64,000 nt of DNA from Martinezella tropici. GTDB taxonomy: Bacteria > Pseudomonadota > Alphaproteobacteria > Rhizobiales > Rhizobiaceae. A program made the translations under genes and the position numbers. The stretch is from contig JUHI01000008.1 of assembly GCA_000799755.1 (NCBI GenBank), forward strand, positions 1 to 64,000, in the 5' to 3' direction. Position 1 is the stretch's first letter. The number at the start of each line of letters is the position of its first letter. A model generated the notes under the pieces. The model ran no database searches. It was given only the letters and a program-made list of their open reading frames with translations, and had not been told where the DNA came from. Below, in pieces: positions 41,429 through 49,343 of this stretch.

Positions 41429-43879
41429 TCACTCGGCGGCCTGCGGGAAGCCAACCGTCGCCATCGGCCGGAATTCATGCTTGTCCTTGCCGGAGACACG
41501 CTCCGACCAGGGATCGACCTGCGCGAACTTCTGGCTGAAAACGAAGCGCTCGTAATAAGCCCTACGCTTTTCCTGATCCTGCATGATCTGGCGGCGGATC
41601 TCGTCGAGACCGATGCGCTTGGCCCATTTGTAGATGCGCTCGAGATAGCGACCCTGCTCGCGATACATCTGTGTCAGCGCCACGATGTGCTCGAGCGCCT
41701 CGTCTTCCGTCTTGACCAGGCCAAGCACCTCGGTGCCCTTGATGTCGAGGCCGGCGGCACCGGCGAAATGGATTTCGAAGCCGCTGTCGACGCAGATGAC
41801 GCCAATGTCCTTGCAGGTCGCCTCGGCGCAGTTTCGCGGACAGCCGGAAACGGCCATCTTCAGCTTGGCCGGTGTCCAAGAGCCCCACATGAATTTCTCG
41901 ATGCGGATGCCGAGGCCGGTGGAATCCTGCGTGCCGAAGCGGCACCAGTCGGAGCCGACGCAGGTCTTCACCGTGCGCAGGCCCTTGGCATAGGCTTGGC
42001 CTGAAATGAAGCCGGCCTTGCCGAGGTCGGCCCAGACGGCGGGCAGGTCCTCCTTCTGCACGCCGAGCAGGTCGATACGCTGACCGCCCGTCACCTTCAC
42101 CATGGGTATCTCGAATTTGTCGACGACGTCGGCGATGGCGCGCAGTTCGTTCGAGCTGGTGACGCCGCCCCACATGCGCGGCACGACCGAATAAGTGCCG
42201 TCCTTCTGGATGTTGGCGTGCACGCGTTCATTGATGAAGCGCGACTGGTAGTCGTCGGCATATTCGTCCGGCCAGTCGCAGACGAGGTAGTAGTTCAGGG
42301 CCGGGCGGCACTTCGCGCAGCCGCAGGAGGTCTTCCATTCAAGTTCCTGCATAACAGCAGGAATTGTCTTCAACCCTTTGGCTTTTATCAATCTTCTGAC
42401 ATCGTCTTGGCCAAGTTCGGTGCAGGCGCACATCGGCTGCACGGCTTTGGGATTGTAGGCATCGCCAAGCGTGATCGACATCAGCTGTTCGACAAGGCCC
42501 GTGCAGGAACCGCAGGAGGCCGAGGCCTTCGTGTGAGCTCTGACATCGTCGAGCGATGTCAGGCTCTTGGCCGATATGGTTGACGTAATCTTGCCCTTGC
42601 AGACGCCGTTGCAGCCGCAGATTTCCGCATCATCCGGCAAGGCTGCAACGGCCGCCATAGGGTCCAGCGGCGACCCTCCCTGATAGGCCTGACCGAAGAT
42701 CAGGGTCTCGCGCATCTCGGAAATGTCGGTCGCCTTCTTCTTCAGGTCGTTGAACCAGGCGCCGTCGGCTGTCTCGCCGTAGAGCACCGTGCCGATGATT
42801 CTGTTGTCCTTCAGGACCAGGCGCTTGTAGACCCCGGCTGCCGCGTCGCGCAGGACGATCTCCTCGCGGTCGTCGCCATCGGCGAAGTCGCCGAGCGAAA
42901 ACAGGTCGATGCCGGTCACTTTCAGCTTCGTCGGCGTGTCCGCATGCACGAAGGCGGCGCCGGTTTCACCTGCCAGATGCGAGGCGGCGACACGTGCCAT
43001 TTCGTAAAGCGGGGCGACGAGGCCGTAGACCATCCCGCCGACTTCGGCGCATTCGCCAAGCGCCATGATGCTGCCGTCCGAGGTCTGCATGCCGTCATCG
43101 ACGACGATGCCCCGGTTGACGGCGATGCCTGCCTCCTTGGCAAGGCCAATATTGGGACGAATGCCGACGGCCATGACAACGAGCGTAGCGGGGACCACGC
43201 GCCCATCGTCGAGTTCGATCCCTTCGACCTTGCCGTCACCGACGATCGCCTTGGTGTTGGCCTTGGTGACGACCTTGATGCCGCGCTCCTCGACGGCCCT
43301 TTGCAGGAGATAGCCGGCGGCCGGGTCGAGCTGACGCTCCATGAGCGTCGGGTGCACATGGAGAACAGTGACATCCATGCCTCGCAGGCTGAGGCCGGCC
43401 GCTGCTTCGAGACCGAGCAGACCGCCACCAATGACAACAGCTTTCTCGCGCGATTGGGCGGCGAGCAGCATCGCCTGCACATCGTCGAGGTCGCGATAGG
43501 TGATGACCCCGCGCAATTCCTTGCCCGGAACCGGAATGATGAAGGGGACGGAGCCGGTCGCGATGACGAGCTTGTCGTAGCTCTCGGTCACACCGTGATC
43601 GGACGTAACGGTCTTGGCGACACGGTCGATGGCGACGATCTTGTGCCCCTTGTAGAGGGTGATGCCGTGCTTGATGTACCAGCCGTCGCCGTGGATGATG
43701 ATCTGCTCAAAATCCTTTTCGCCTGATAGCACCGGCGACAGCATGATGCGGTCGTAATTGACGCGCGGTTCGGCATTGAAGATCGTGACCTCGTAGAGGC
43801 CGGGCGCCTTTTCCAGCAGATGCTCCAGCATGCGCCCTGGCGCCATGCCGTTGCCGATGATGACGAGTTTCTGGGTCAT
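41429..43879 (-). CDS. nirB: Nitrite reductase (NADH) large subunit
   Basis: An 816-residue flavo-sirohaem enzyme that reduces nitrite to ammonium. Order of domains: FAD- and NADH-binding regions (KLVIIGNGMAPGRMLEHL and KAVVIGGGLLGLEAAAGLSLRG), two BFD-like 2Fe-2S cysteine regions (CGCNGVCKGK ... ASCGSCTGLVEQL; CACTELGQDD ... TSCGCAKCRPALNYYL) and the sirohaem/4Fe-4S domain with TCVGSDWCRFG and SGCPRNCAEA (CX5C ... CX3C). GGAG precedes the ATG. It begins four bases after the transport ATPase stop, so translation is probably coupled. Sirohaem synthesis genes are not in this window. Confidence 0.95.
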   Translation of the reverse strand: MTQKLVIIGNGMAPGRMLEHLLEKAPGLYEVTIFNAEPRVNYDRIMLSPVLSGEKDFEQIIIHGDGWYIKHGITLYKGHKIVAIDRVAKTVTSDHGVTESYDKLVIATGSVPFIIPVPGKELRGVITYRDLDDVQAMLLAAQSREKAVVIGGGLLGLEAAAGLSLRGMDVTVLHVHPTLMERQLDPAAGYLLQRAVEERGIKVVTKANTKAIVGDGKVEGIELDDGRVVPATLVVMAVGIRPNIGLAKEAGIAVNRGIVVDDGMQTSDGSIMALGECAEVGGMVYGLVAPLYEMARVAASHLAGETGAAFVHADTPTKLKVTGIDLFSLGDFADGDDREEIVLRDAAAGVYKRLVLKDNRIIGTVLYGETADGAWFNDLKKKATDISEMRETLIFGQAYQGGSPLDPMAAVAALPDDAEICGCNGVCKGKITSTISAKSLTSLDDVRAHTKASASCGSCTGLVEQLMSITLGDAYNPKAVQPMCACTELGQDDVRRLIKAKGLKTIPAVMQELEWKTSCGCAKCRPALNYYLVCDWPDEYADDYQSRFINERVHANIQKDGTYSVVPRMWGGVTSSNELRAIADVVDKFEIPMVKVTGGQRIDLLGVQKEDLPAVWADLGKAGFISGQAYAKGLRTVKTCVGSDWCRFGTQDSTGLGIRIEKFMWGSWTPAKLKMAVSGCPRNCAEATCKDIGVICVDSGFEIHFAGAAGLDIKGTEVLGLVKTEDEALEHIVALTQMYREQGRYLERIYKWAKRIGLDEIRRQIMQDQEKRRAYYERFVFSQKFAQVDPWSERVSGKDKHEFRPMATVGFPQAAE

Positions 43880-43883
43880 GATA

Positions 43884-44681
43884 TCACTCCGCGGCTTCGA
43901 CGAAGCGGTGGCGTTCGTAGAGGAACTTCAGCACGGCTTCGCGGCATTTGAGGTAGGTTCGGTCGGAGGCAAGCTCGATGCGGTTGCGCGGCCGTGCGAT
44001 TGGCACTTCAAGGATATCGCCGATATGGGCGGCCGGGCCGTTGGTCATCATGACGATGCGGTCGGAGAGCAGCACCGCCTCGTCGACATCATGGGTGATC
44101 ATGACAATGGTGCTGCCGAGGCGGTCGTGAATTTCCATCACGGCATCCTGAAGATGGGCACGGGTGAGCGCGTCCAGCGCCCCAAAGGGCTCGTCGAGCA
44201 GCAGAATCTTAGGCTGCATCGCAAGCGCCCGGGCAATCCCGACGCGCTGTTTCATGCCGCCTGATATTTCCGAGGGACGCTTGTCCTTGGCATGCGCCAT
44301 CTGCACGAGATCGAGATTGCGCATCACCCAGTCATGGCGCTCGGCCTTGGTCTTGGTGCCGCGAAACACTTTCGAGACGGCAAGATTGACGTTCTCGTAG
44401 ACGCTGAGCCAGGGCAGCAGGCTATGGTTCTGGAAGACCACGGCCCGATCCGGGCCGGGCGCGTTGACCTCGCGGTTCTCAAGCAGCACTGCGCCGGCGG
44501 AGACCGGCGTCAGGCCGGCGATGAGGTTGAGCAGGGTCGACTTGCCGCAGCCGGAGTGGCCGATGATCGAGACGAATTCGCCCTTGTCGATGACGAGTTC
44601 GATGCCCTTCAGGACTTCGGCCCGCTGGCCGCCGCGATCGAAGTATTTGTCGATATGATCGAGCTTCAGATAGGCGCTCAT
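43884..44681 (-). CDS. nrtC: Nitrate ABC transporter ATP-binding protein
   Basis: A 265-residue ATPase of the nitrate/sulfonate/taurine family: Walker A GHSGCGKST, Q-loop FQNHSLLPWLSVYENV, signature EISGGMKQRVGIARAL, Walker B ILLLDEPFGALDALTR and H-loop THDVDEAVLLSDR. It lacks the C-terminal nitrate-sensing binding-protein domain of cyanobacterial NrtC and so equals NrtD in size; rhizobial operons usually call it nrtC. It drives uptake through NrtB. GGAG lies upstream of the ATG, 10 bases after the permease stop. Confidence 0.93.
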   Translation of the reverse strand: MSAYLKLDHIDKYFDRGGQRAEVLKGIELVIDKGEFVSIIGHSGCGKSTLLNLIAGLTPVSAGAVLLENREVNAPGPDRAVVFQNHSLLPWLSVYENVNLAVSKVFRGTKTKAERHDWVMRNLDLVQMAHAKDKRPSEISGGMKQRVGIARALAMQPKILLLDEPFGALDALTRAHLQDAVMEIHDRLGSTIVMITHDVDEAVLLSDRIVMMTNGPAAHIGDILEVPIARPRNRIELASDRTYLKCREAVLKFLYERHRFVEAAE

Positions 44682-44691
44682 AGGGTTCTCC

Positions 44692-45588
44692 TCAATTGCT
44701 CGTCATGCCGCGGGTCACGACGGCACCAAGGCCTGCGACCAGACGATCGAGGACAAAGCCGGTGATGCCGATATAGGCGAGCGCCACGATGATGTCGGGC
44801 AGGCGCGAGGAGTTCCACGCGTCCCAGATGAAGAAGCCGATGCCGACGCCGCCCGTCAGCATTTCGGCGGCAACGATCGCAAGCCAGGAAAGCCCGGCGC
44901 CGATGCGCAGTCCGGTGAAGATGTAAGGGGCTGCCGCCGGCACCATGATGCGGAAGAAGAACTCGATCTGGTTCAGCCGCAGCACCTTGGCGACGTTGCG
45001 ATAATCCTGCGGAATATTGCGCACGCCGACCGCCGTGTTGATGATGACGGGCCAGATCGAGGTGATGAAGATCACGAAGATCGCCGAGGGGTTGGAGTTC
45101 TGGAAGGCTGCGAGCGACAGCGGCAGCCAGGCTAGCGGCGGCACGGTGCGCAGCACCTGGAAGATCGGGTCGAGACCACGCATCGCCCAGACCGATTGCC
45201 CGATCACCGCGCCGATCAGCACGCCGGCGACAGCGGCAAGGCCGAAGCCATAGGCGACGCGTTGCAGGGAGACGAGCACGCGCCAGCCAAGCCCGATATC
45301 CTGCGGCCCATTGTAGAAGAAGGGATAGACGATGAGGTCATAGCTGTCCTGCCAGACCTGCGATGGCGGCGGCAGGCTGGCACCCGGCTGCTCGCAGAGC
45401 AGCTGCCAGATCGCGAGCAGAAGTACCAGGACTACCAGGGGCGGGAGGATGCTACGCAAGATCGAGGCAGCAATGCGGGCCGGTTCGATGCGGCGAGCCG
45501 GGCGGGCCGCCAATGTCACGACATGGCTCTTTGCGGGAGCAGGCGCTTGCGCAACGGCGGCTTGCTGTTTGCGGGCGGTTACGGACAT
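44692..45588 (-). CDS. nrtB: Nitrate ABC transporter permease
   Basis: A 298-residue inner-membrane permease. After a cytoplasmic alanine/proline-rich leader of about 40 residues it has six helices, starting ILPPLVVLVLLLAIWQLL, with the family segments VWQDSYDLIVYPFFYNG, GQSVWAMRGLDPIFQVLRTVPPLAWLPLSLAAFQ and the ATPase-docking loop NIPQDYRNVAKVLRLNQIEFFFRIMVPAAAPYIFTG. The start was set at 45588 behind AGGA; the frame is open further upstream but that part antisenses and overlaps nrtA. It works with the NrtA binding protein and the NrtC ATPase. Confidence 0.92.
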   Translation of the reverse strand: MSVTARKQQAAVAQAPAPAKSHVVTLAARPARRIEPARIAASILRSILPPLVVLVLLLAIWQLLCEQPGASLPPPSQVWQDSYDLIVYPFFYNGPQDIGLGWRVLVSLQRVAYGFGLAAVAGVLIGAVIGQSVWAMRGLDPIFQVLRTVPPLAWLPLSLAAFQNSNPSAIFVIFITSIWPVIINTAVGVRNIPQDYRNVAKVLRLNQIEFFFRIMVPAAAPYIFTGLRIGAGLSWLAIVAAEMLTGGVGIGFFIWDAWNSSRLPDIIVALAYIGITGFVLDRLVAGLGAVVTRGMTSN

Positions 45589-45622
45589 TGAACGAATCCT
45601 TTTTGGAAGAGAGTGCCGAGCA

Positions 45623-46921
45623 TTACGACGCCACCTTGATCGAGAGGCTTTCGAGGTATGCAGTGGGGTTTTCGGGGTCGAAGACCTTGCCGTCGAAGAA
45701 GGTTTCCTTGCCGCGCGAGGCCGATGTGGGAATGTCCGATGCGGCAACGCCGAGATCCTTGGCGGCGTCGCGCCAGATATCCTGGCGGTTGACCTGACCG
45801 ACCAGCGTCTTGATGTCGGTGTCGGGTGCGAACTTGCCCCAGCGGATGTTCTCGGTGATGAACCAGGCGTCATGGCTCTGATAGGGATAGGAAACGCCGC
45901 CCTTCCAGAACTTCATGTAGAGATCGGTGCCCTTGGCGATGCGGCCGTTGCCGTAGTTGATGTCGCCCTTCAAGCGGCCGAGCACGTCCTTGGGCGGCAC
46001 GTTGAACCACTGCCGCTTGCCGAGGATGGTGGCCATCTCCTCCTTATTGGCCATGCTGTCGCACCATTGCTGGGCTTCCATGACGGCCATCAGCAATGCC
46101 TTGGCGGCCTTCGGGTTCTTCTCGATCCAGTCGGCGCGCATCCCGAGAGCCTTTTCCGGATGGCCCTTCCAGATCTCGCCGGTCGTGCAGGCGGTAAAGC
46201 CGATGCCCTGGTTGACGAGCTGTTCGTTCCAGGGCTCGCCGACACAAAAGACGTCCATGTTGCCGACCTTCATGTTCGCCACCATCTGCGGCGGCGGCAC
46301 GACGATGGTCGAGACGTCCTTGTCGGGATGGATACTGCCGGCCGCCAGCCAATAGCGAATCCATAGATCATGCGTGCCGCCCGGGAAGGTCATGGCTGCC
46401 TTGATCTCCCGGCCTGCGGCTCTCTTCGCGTCGAAGACGGCTTTCAGCTTGGATGAGTCCAGTTGGACGCCGGTTTCCGCATATTCCTTGGCGACCGAAA
46501 TGCCCTGGCTGTCGTAGTTGAGGCGGGCAAGGATCGCCATCGGCACGGGTTGGTTGTTCTGCGTCACCTTGCCGGTGTGCATGAGGTAGGGGAGCGGCGA
46601 GAGGATGTGCGCGCCGTCGATGCCGTTTGCCGCGCCGCCAAGCACAAGATTATCGCGCGTCGCGCCCCACGAGGCCTGCTTGCCCACATCGACGTCGGGG
46701 AGGCCGTGTTTCTCGAACAGACCTTTTTCCTTGGCGATGATGAGCGGTGCGGAGTCGGTCAGCGCGATATAGCCGAGCTTTGCTCCGGACACTTCCGGTC
46801 CGGCCGCCGCTGCAAAGGCGCCGGAGGGGAAAGCCGTCTTGACGGCGCCGATCAGGGCTGCCGTGGCGGACGTCTTCAACAGGTTTCGGCGGGTAACGCC
46901 ACCGGATAGAATTGTTTTCAC
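45623..46921 (-). CDS. nrtA: Nitrate ABC transporter substrate-binding protein, Tat-exported
   Basis: A 432-residue nitrate-binding protein. It begins at a GTG (46921) with GGGGAAA upstream; the first 40 residues form a twin-arginine signal (GVTRRNLLKTSATAALIGAVKTAFPSGAFA). The mature part has the NrtA/NasS pattern: KLGYIALTDSAPLIIAKEKGLF, NLVLGGAANGIDGAHILSPLPYLM, TFPGGTHDLWIRYWLAAGSI, VVPPPQMVANMKVGNMDVFCVGEPWNEQLV and GKRQWFNVPPKDVLGRLKGD. It should capture nitrate in the periplasm. First gene of the operon, behind the sigma-54 promoter and a 175-base leader. Confidence 0.94.
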   Translation of the reverse strand: MKTILSGGVTRRNLLKTSATAALIGAVKTAFPSGAFAAAAGPEVSGAKLGYIALTDSAPLIIAKEKGLFEKHGLPDVDVGKQASWGATRDNLVLGGAANGIDGAHILSPLPYLMHTGKVTQNNQPVPMAILARLNYDSQGISVAKEYAETGVQLDSSKLKAVFDAKRAAGREIKAAMTFPGGTHDLWIRYWLAAGSIHPDKDVSTIVVPPPQMVANMKVGNMDVFCVGEPWNEQLVNQGIGFTACTTGEIWKGHPEKALGMRADWIEKNPKAAKALLMAVMEAQQWCDSMANKEEMATILGKRQWFNVPPKDVLGRLKGDINYGNGRIAKGTDLYMKFWKGGVSYPYQSHDAWFITENIRWGKFAPDTDIKTLVGQVNRQDIWRDAAKDLGVAASDIPTSASRGKETFFDGKVFDPENPTAYLESLSIKVAS

Positions 46922-47099
46922 TTGCAGTTTCCCCTTGTTTTGCTCGTGACGCTTGGATTTCGGGCATAAAAAAACGCCGCTCGGTTGTTGCTGCCCGGGA
47001 CAGGAACGGAGTCCCCGGGGCAAGAACCTTGCGACGTCGATGTCTTTGCGAGCGCGTTTCCCGCGCATTGCCTGCCTTGATCGCCATTGATCGCGGCGA
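46922..47099 (-). ncRNA. Nitrate operon leader RNA, candidate NasT antiterminator
   Basis: The expected transcript from the sigma-54 promoter has about 175 untranslated bases. Near its 5' end a hairpin with stem GCC-GC-GATC / GATC-AA-GGC carries the six-base loop AATGGC, which has A at position 1 and G at position 4, as in RNA sites of ANTAR proteins. A second possible hexaloop, ATCGAC between GAC and GTC, lies about 45 bases on. Then comes a long GC-rich stem (TTGCCC and GGGAC arms) and, 47 bases before the nrtA start, a run of seven T (complement of 46968-46974) preceded by GCGGCG, which could pair with CGCCGC at the leader's start. This fits NasT-controlled antitermination but the fold is my inference. 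Confidence 0.55.
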
Positions 47100-47107
47100 G
47101 ATTAGAT

Positions 47108-47126
47108 AAGCAAACTGTATGCCAGT
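47108..47126 (-). promoter_or_regulatory. Sigma-54 (RpoN) promoter of the nrt-nir-nas operon
   Basis: Read on the minus strand, TGGC-ATACAGT-TTGC gives the -24 GG and -12 GC elements at exactly the spacing of the RpoN consensus (TGGCAC-N5-TTGC). The segment also forms CAAACTG-GCATA-CAGTTTG, a perfect inverted repeat. Transcription would begin around 47099. RpoN control implies an activator such as NtrC, linking the operon to nitrogen limitation; I found no clear NtrC site in 47125-47290. Confidence 0.7.
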
Positions 47127-47290
47127 TTGTGGAGGCGATATCATCCCATTGTAATTTCTGGATTATTCAGCGAGGCAGCACGCGGGATTACCTCGCAGGC
47201 AATTGCGATTTCTGCAAATATTTTGAGCGGATGCCGCACCCTCAATTTTCGATTTTGCGCTTATTCTGTGCAGCGCAGAATAGCCGGACG

Positions 47291-48589
47291 CTAAATGTCG
47301 TCGCCCGAAGCCAATGTCACATGTGTCGTCTTCACGGCGAATCCGGCGACATAGGCAGCCATACCCGCGGGATCGAAAACATGTCCGTCCATGAAGCGGT
47401 CGCCGTCTTCGTCGCCCTCAATGCGAATATCGGCATTGTCGGGCAGCGCCTCGTTCCCGAGCGCCAGCCGATAAAGGTCGGGACGGTAGGCCGAGGCTGC
47501 CATCTTCATGTTCTGCTCGGACAGCGTGCTCTGCCCCCAGCGTATCATCTGGCTGAAGATCCAAAGCGCCTGGCTCGGCCGCGGATAATTGGCGAAGCCG
47601 GCATGGAAGCTGAAATATCGATCGATTACTCGCCGATTGCCCCTGGCATCGAGGTTGAACTCTCCTGCAAGGACGTGGCGGATGATGTCAATCGGGGCGG
47701 CGATATAGCGCTGATCGGCAAGCGCCTCGGCAAGGGCGTCGTGATTTTCCGCCCGGTCGCACCAGCGCGCCGCCGCGTCTAGCGCCACGATGAGGCGCGA
47801 AACGGTTTCGGGATGGCTTTCGGCCCATTCCGGCCGCATGCCGATGACCTTTTCCGGCGCCGAAGGCCAGATATCCTGCTTGGCCGCAACGATGCGGCCA
47901 ACGCCACGCTCGGAAGCGACCATGTTCCAGGGGGCGCCGACGCAAAAGCCGTCAATGGCGCCGGCCGCAAGTGCATCCGATGTGAGGGGCGGGGGCACGA
48001 CGACAAGCTTTACGTCCCGGTCGGGATCAATGCCGCCGGCCGCCAGCCAATAGCGGAATTCGTAATTATGCGAGGAGAACGGGTAGGTCATGCCGAGCGT
48101 CGGCGGCTGCTCCCCGCGCTCCTTCATGTTCCTTACGACTTTCGCGAGCGCCTGCGCATTTTCCAAGGCGCTCGCGTGATCGGAAAGGCCTGTCTCGTTG
48201 CACATGCGGTCGAACAGCCGCGTCGAGAGAGTGATGGCATTGCCGCCGCAGCCGAGCGAGAAAGGGGTGATCGTCGGCGAGGGATTCGAGCCGAGCCCGA
48301 GCATGGCTGCGACCGGCATCGGGGAGAGCATGTGGGCGATGTCGAATTGGCGAAAGGCAAGCCGGTCTCGGACATTGGCCCAGGAGACGTCCTTGACGAG
48401 ATCGAGTGCGATACCCTCCTTGCGGGCAAAGCCGAATTCTGCAGCCGCGATCAGGACCGAAGCGTCAACGAGTGGAATGAAGCCTGCGCGCAATATGCGT
48501 GGACCTTCGCTCGCAATCCGTGCGGGCGCGGGAGGATTGCTGTTGCCCGCCTTTTGCCTTCCGGTGGGAGGCGCTGCTTGCACTCTCAT
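47291..48589 (-). CDS. nasS: Nitrate/nitrite sensor NasS
   Basis: A 432-residue protein clearly related to NrtA (ILRAGFIPLVDASVLIAAAEFGFARKEGI, DIAHMLSPMPVAAMLGL, LGMTYPFSSHNYEFRYWLAAGGIDPDRDVKLVVVPPP, GAIDGFCVGAPWNMVASERGVG) but without any signal peptide, so it stays in the cytoplasm. That is the NasS layout: it holds NasT inactive until nitrate or nitrite binds. A GGAG site favours the ATG at 48589 over a GTG at 48595. It follows nasT by 55 bases and precedes the nitrate operon on the same strand. A weak hairpin (ATTCTG/CAGAAT, 47263-47281) lies just after its stop. Confidence 0.9.
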   Translation of the reverse strand: MRVQAAPPTGRQKAGNSNPPAPARIASEGPRILRAGFIPLVDASVLIAAAEFGFARKEGIALDLVKDVSWANVRDRLAFRQFDIAHMLSPMPVAAMLGLGSNPSPTITPFSLGCGGNAITLSTRLFDRMCNETGLSDHASALENAQALAKVVRNMKERGEQPPTLGMTYPFSSHNYEFRYWLAAGGIDPDRDVKLVVVPPPLTSDALAAGAIDGFCVGAPWNMVASERGVGRIVAAKQDIWPSAPEKVIGMRPEWAESHPETVSRLIVALDAAARWCDRAENHDALAEALADQRYIAAPIDIIRHVLAGEFNLDARGNRRVIDRYFSFHAGFANYPRPSQALWIFSQMIRWGQSTLSEQNMKMAASAYRPDLYRLALGNEALPDNADIRIEGDEDGDRFMDGHVFDPAGMAAYVAGFAVKTTHVTLASGDDI

Positions 48590-48644
48590 ATTCACTCCGA
48601 TGTCTCCCGTTTCAGGGTGACGGCCGAGATGGAGCTTGCGACAC

Positions 48645-49232
48645 TCACATCAGCAACCCCGCTGCGGTTACGACACTTTGCGCGATTTCGGACATCTTCT
48701 TCTTTTCGTTCATGGCCGTCTGCCGCAGCAGCGCGAAGGCCTCGTCCTCCGAAAGACCGCGCATCTTCATCAGGATGCCCTTCGCACGCTCGACGACCTT
48801 GCGTTCTTCCAGCGCCGATTTGGCTTCCGCCAGCTCTCGCTGCAGCCGGTTGAAGGCGTTGAAACGGCTGACGGCCATGTCGAGGATCGGTTTCACCCGC
48901 TCCTTCTTCAGCCCGTCGACGATGTAGGCGGAAACGCCGGCCTCGACCGCCGCCTCGATGGAGGCCGTATCGGAGCGGTCGACGAACATGGCGATCGGTC
49001 GCCCCACGGTTCGCGTCAGCTGGAACAGATGCTCCATCATGTCCCGGTTCGGATTTTCGAGATCGATAATAATGACGTCGGGGCGAAGCGTCTCGATCGT
49101 GCGTGCGACACCCTGCACCTCGTGGATAACAGTCACGCGCGCATGGCCCGCCTCCCGCAAACCCTCTTCGATGATCGAGGCACGGATCGTGTTTTCGTCG
49201 ATCACAAGAATGGTCAGATCGAGACGGCTCAT
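48645..49232 (-). CDS. nasT: Antitermination response regulator NasT (ANTAR domain)
   Basis: A 195-residue regulator with an N-terminal receiver-like domain (LTILVIDENTIRASIIEEGL, RPDVIIIDLENPNRDMME with Asp57 in the phosphoacceptor position) and a C-terminal ANTAR RNA-binding domain (LEERKVVERAKGILMKMRGLSEDEAFALLRQTAMNEKKKMSEIAQSVVTAA). NasT binds two-hairpin leader RNAs of nitrate genes and prevents termination once released from NasS. The leader at 46922-47099 is the obvious target. Confidence 0.93.
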   Translation of the reverse strand: MSRLDLTILVIDENTIRASIIEEGLREAGHARVTVIHEVQGVARTIETLRPDVIIIDLENPNRDMMEHLFQLTRTVGRPIAMFVDRSDTASIEAAVEAGVSAYIVDGLKKERVKPILDMAVSRFNAFNRLQRELAEAKSALEERKVVERAKGILMKMRGLSEDEAFALLRQTAMNEKKKMSEIAQSVVTAAGLLM

Positions 49233-49278
49233 ACCGTCTTTATGACGCAGCGCAGCAAAATCGGCAAGTCATTCGCCG

Positions 49279-49313
49279 AAATATTAGGCGGAAATATTGG
49301 TTGCCTAATATTT
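49279..49313. repeat. AT-rich inverted repeat between the siderophore and nasT genes
   Basis: AAATATTAGGC and GCCTAATATTT are perfect 11-base arms around a 13-base centre that itself contains AAATATT. It lies 46-81 bases upstream of the nasT start and 30-65 bases after the stop of the siderophore-interacting protein gene, so it may end the fhu transcript or be an operator for nasTS. Confidence 0.55.
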
Positions 49314-49343
49314 ATTCATATTTGTGTTGGTTTGGCTAATTCC

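Noticed and set aside
46922-47290. NtrC binding sites upstream of the sigma-54 promoter
   Set aside because: I looked for paired GCAC...GTGC elements and found none that I would defend.
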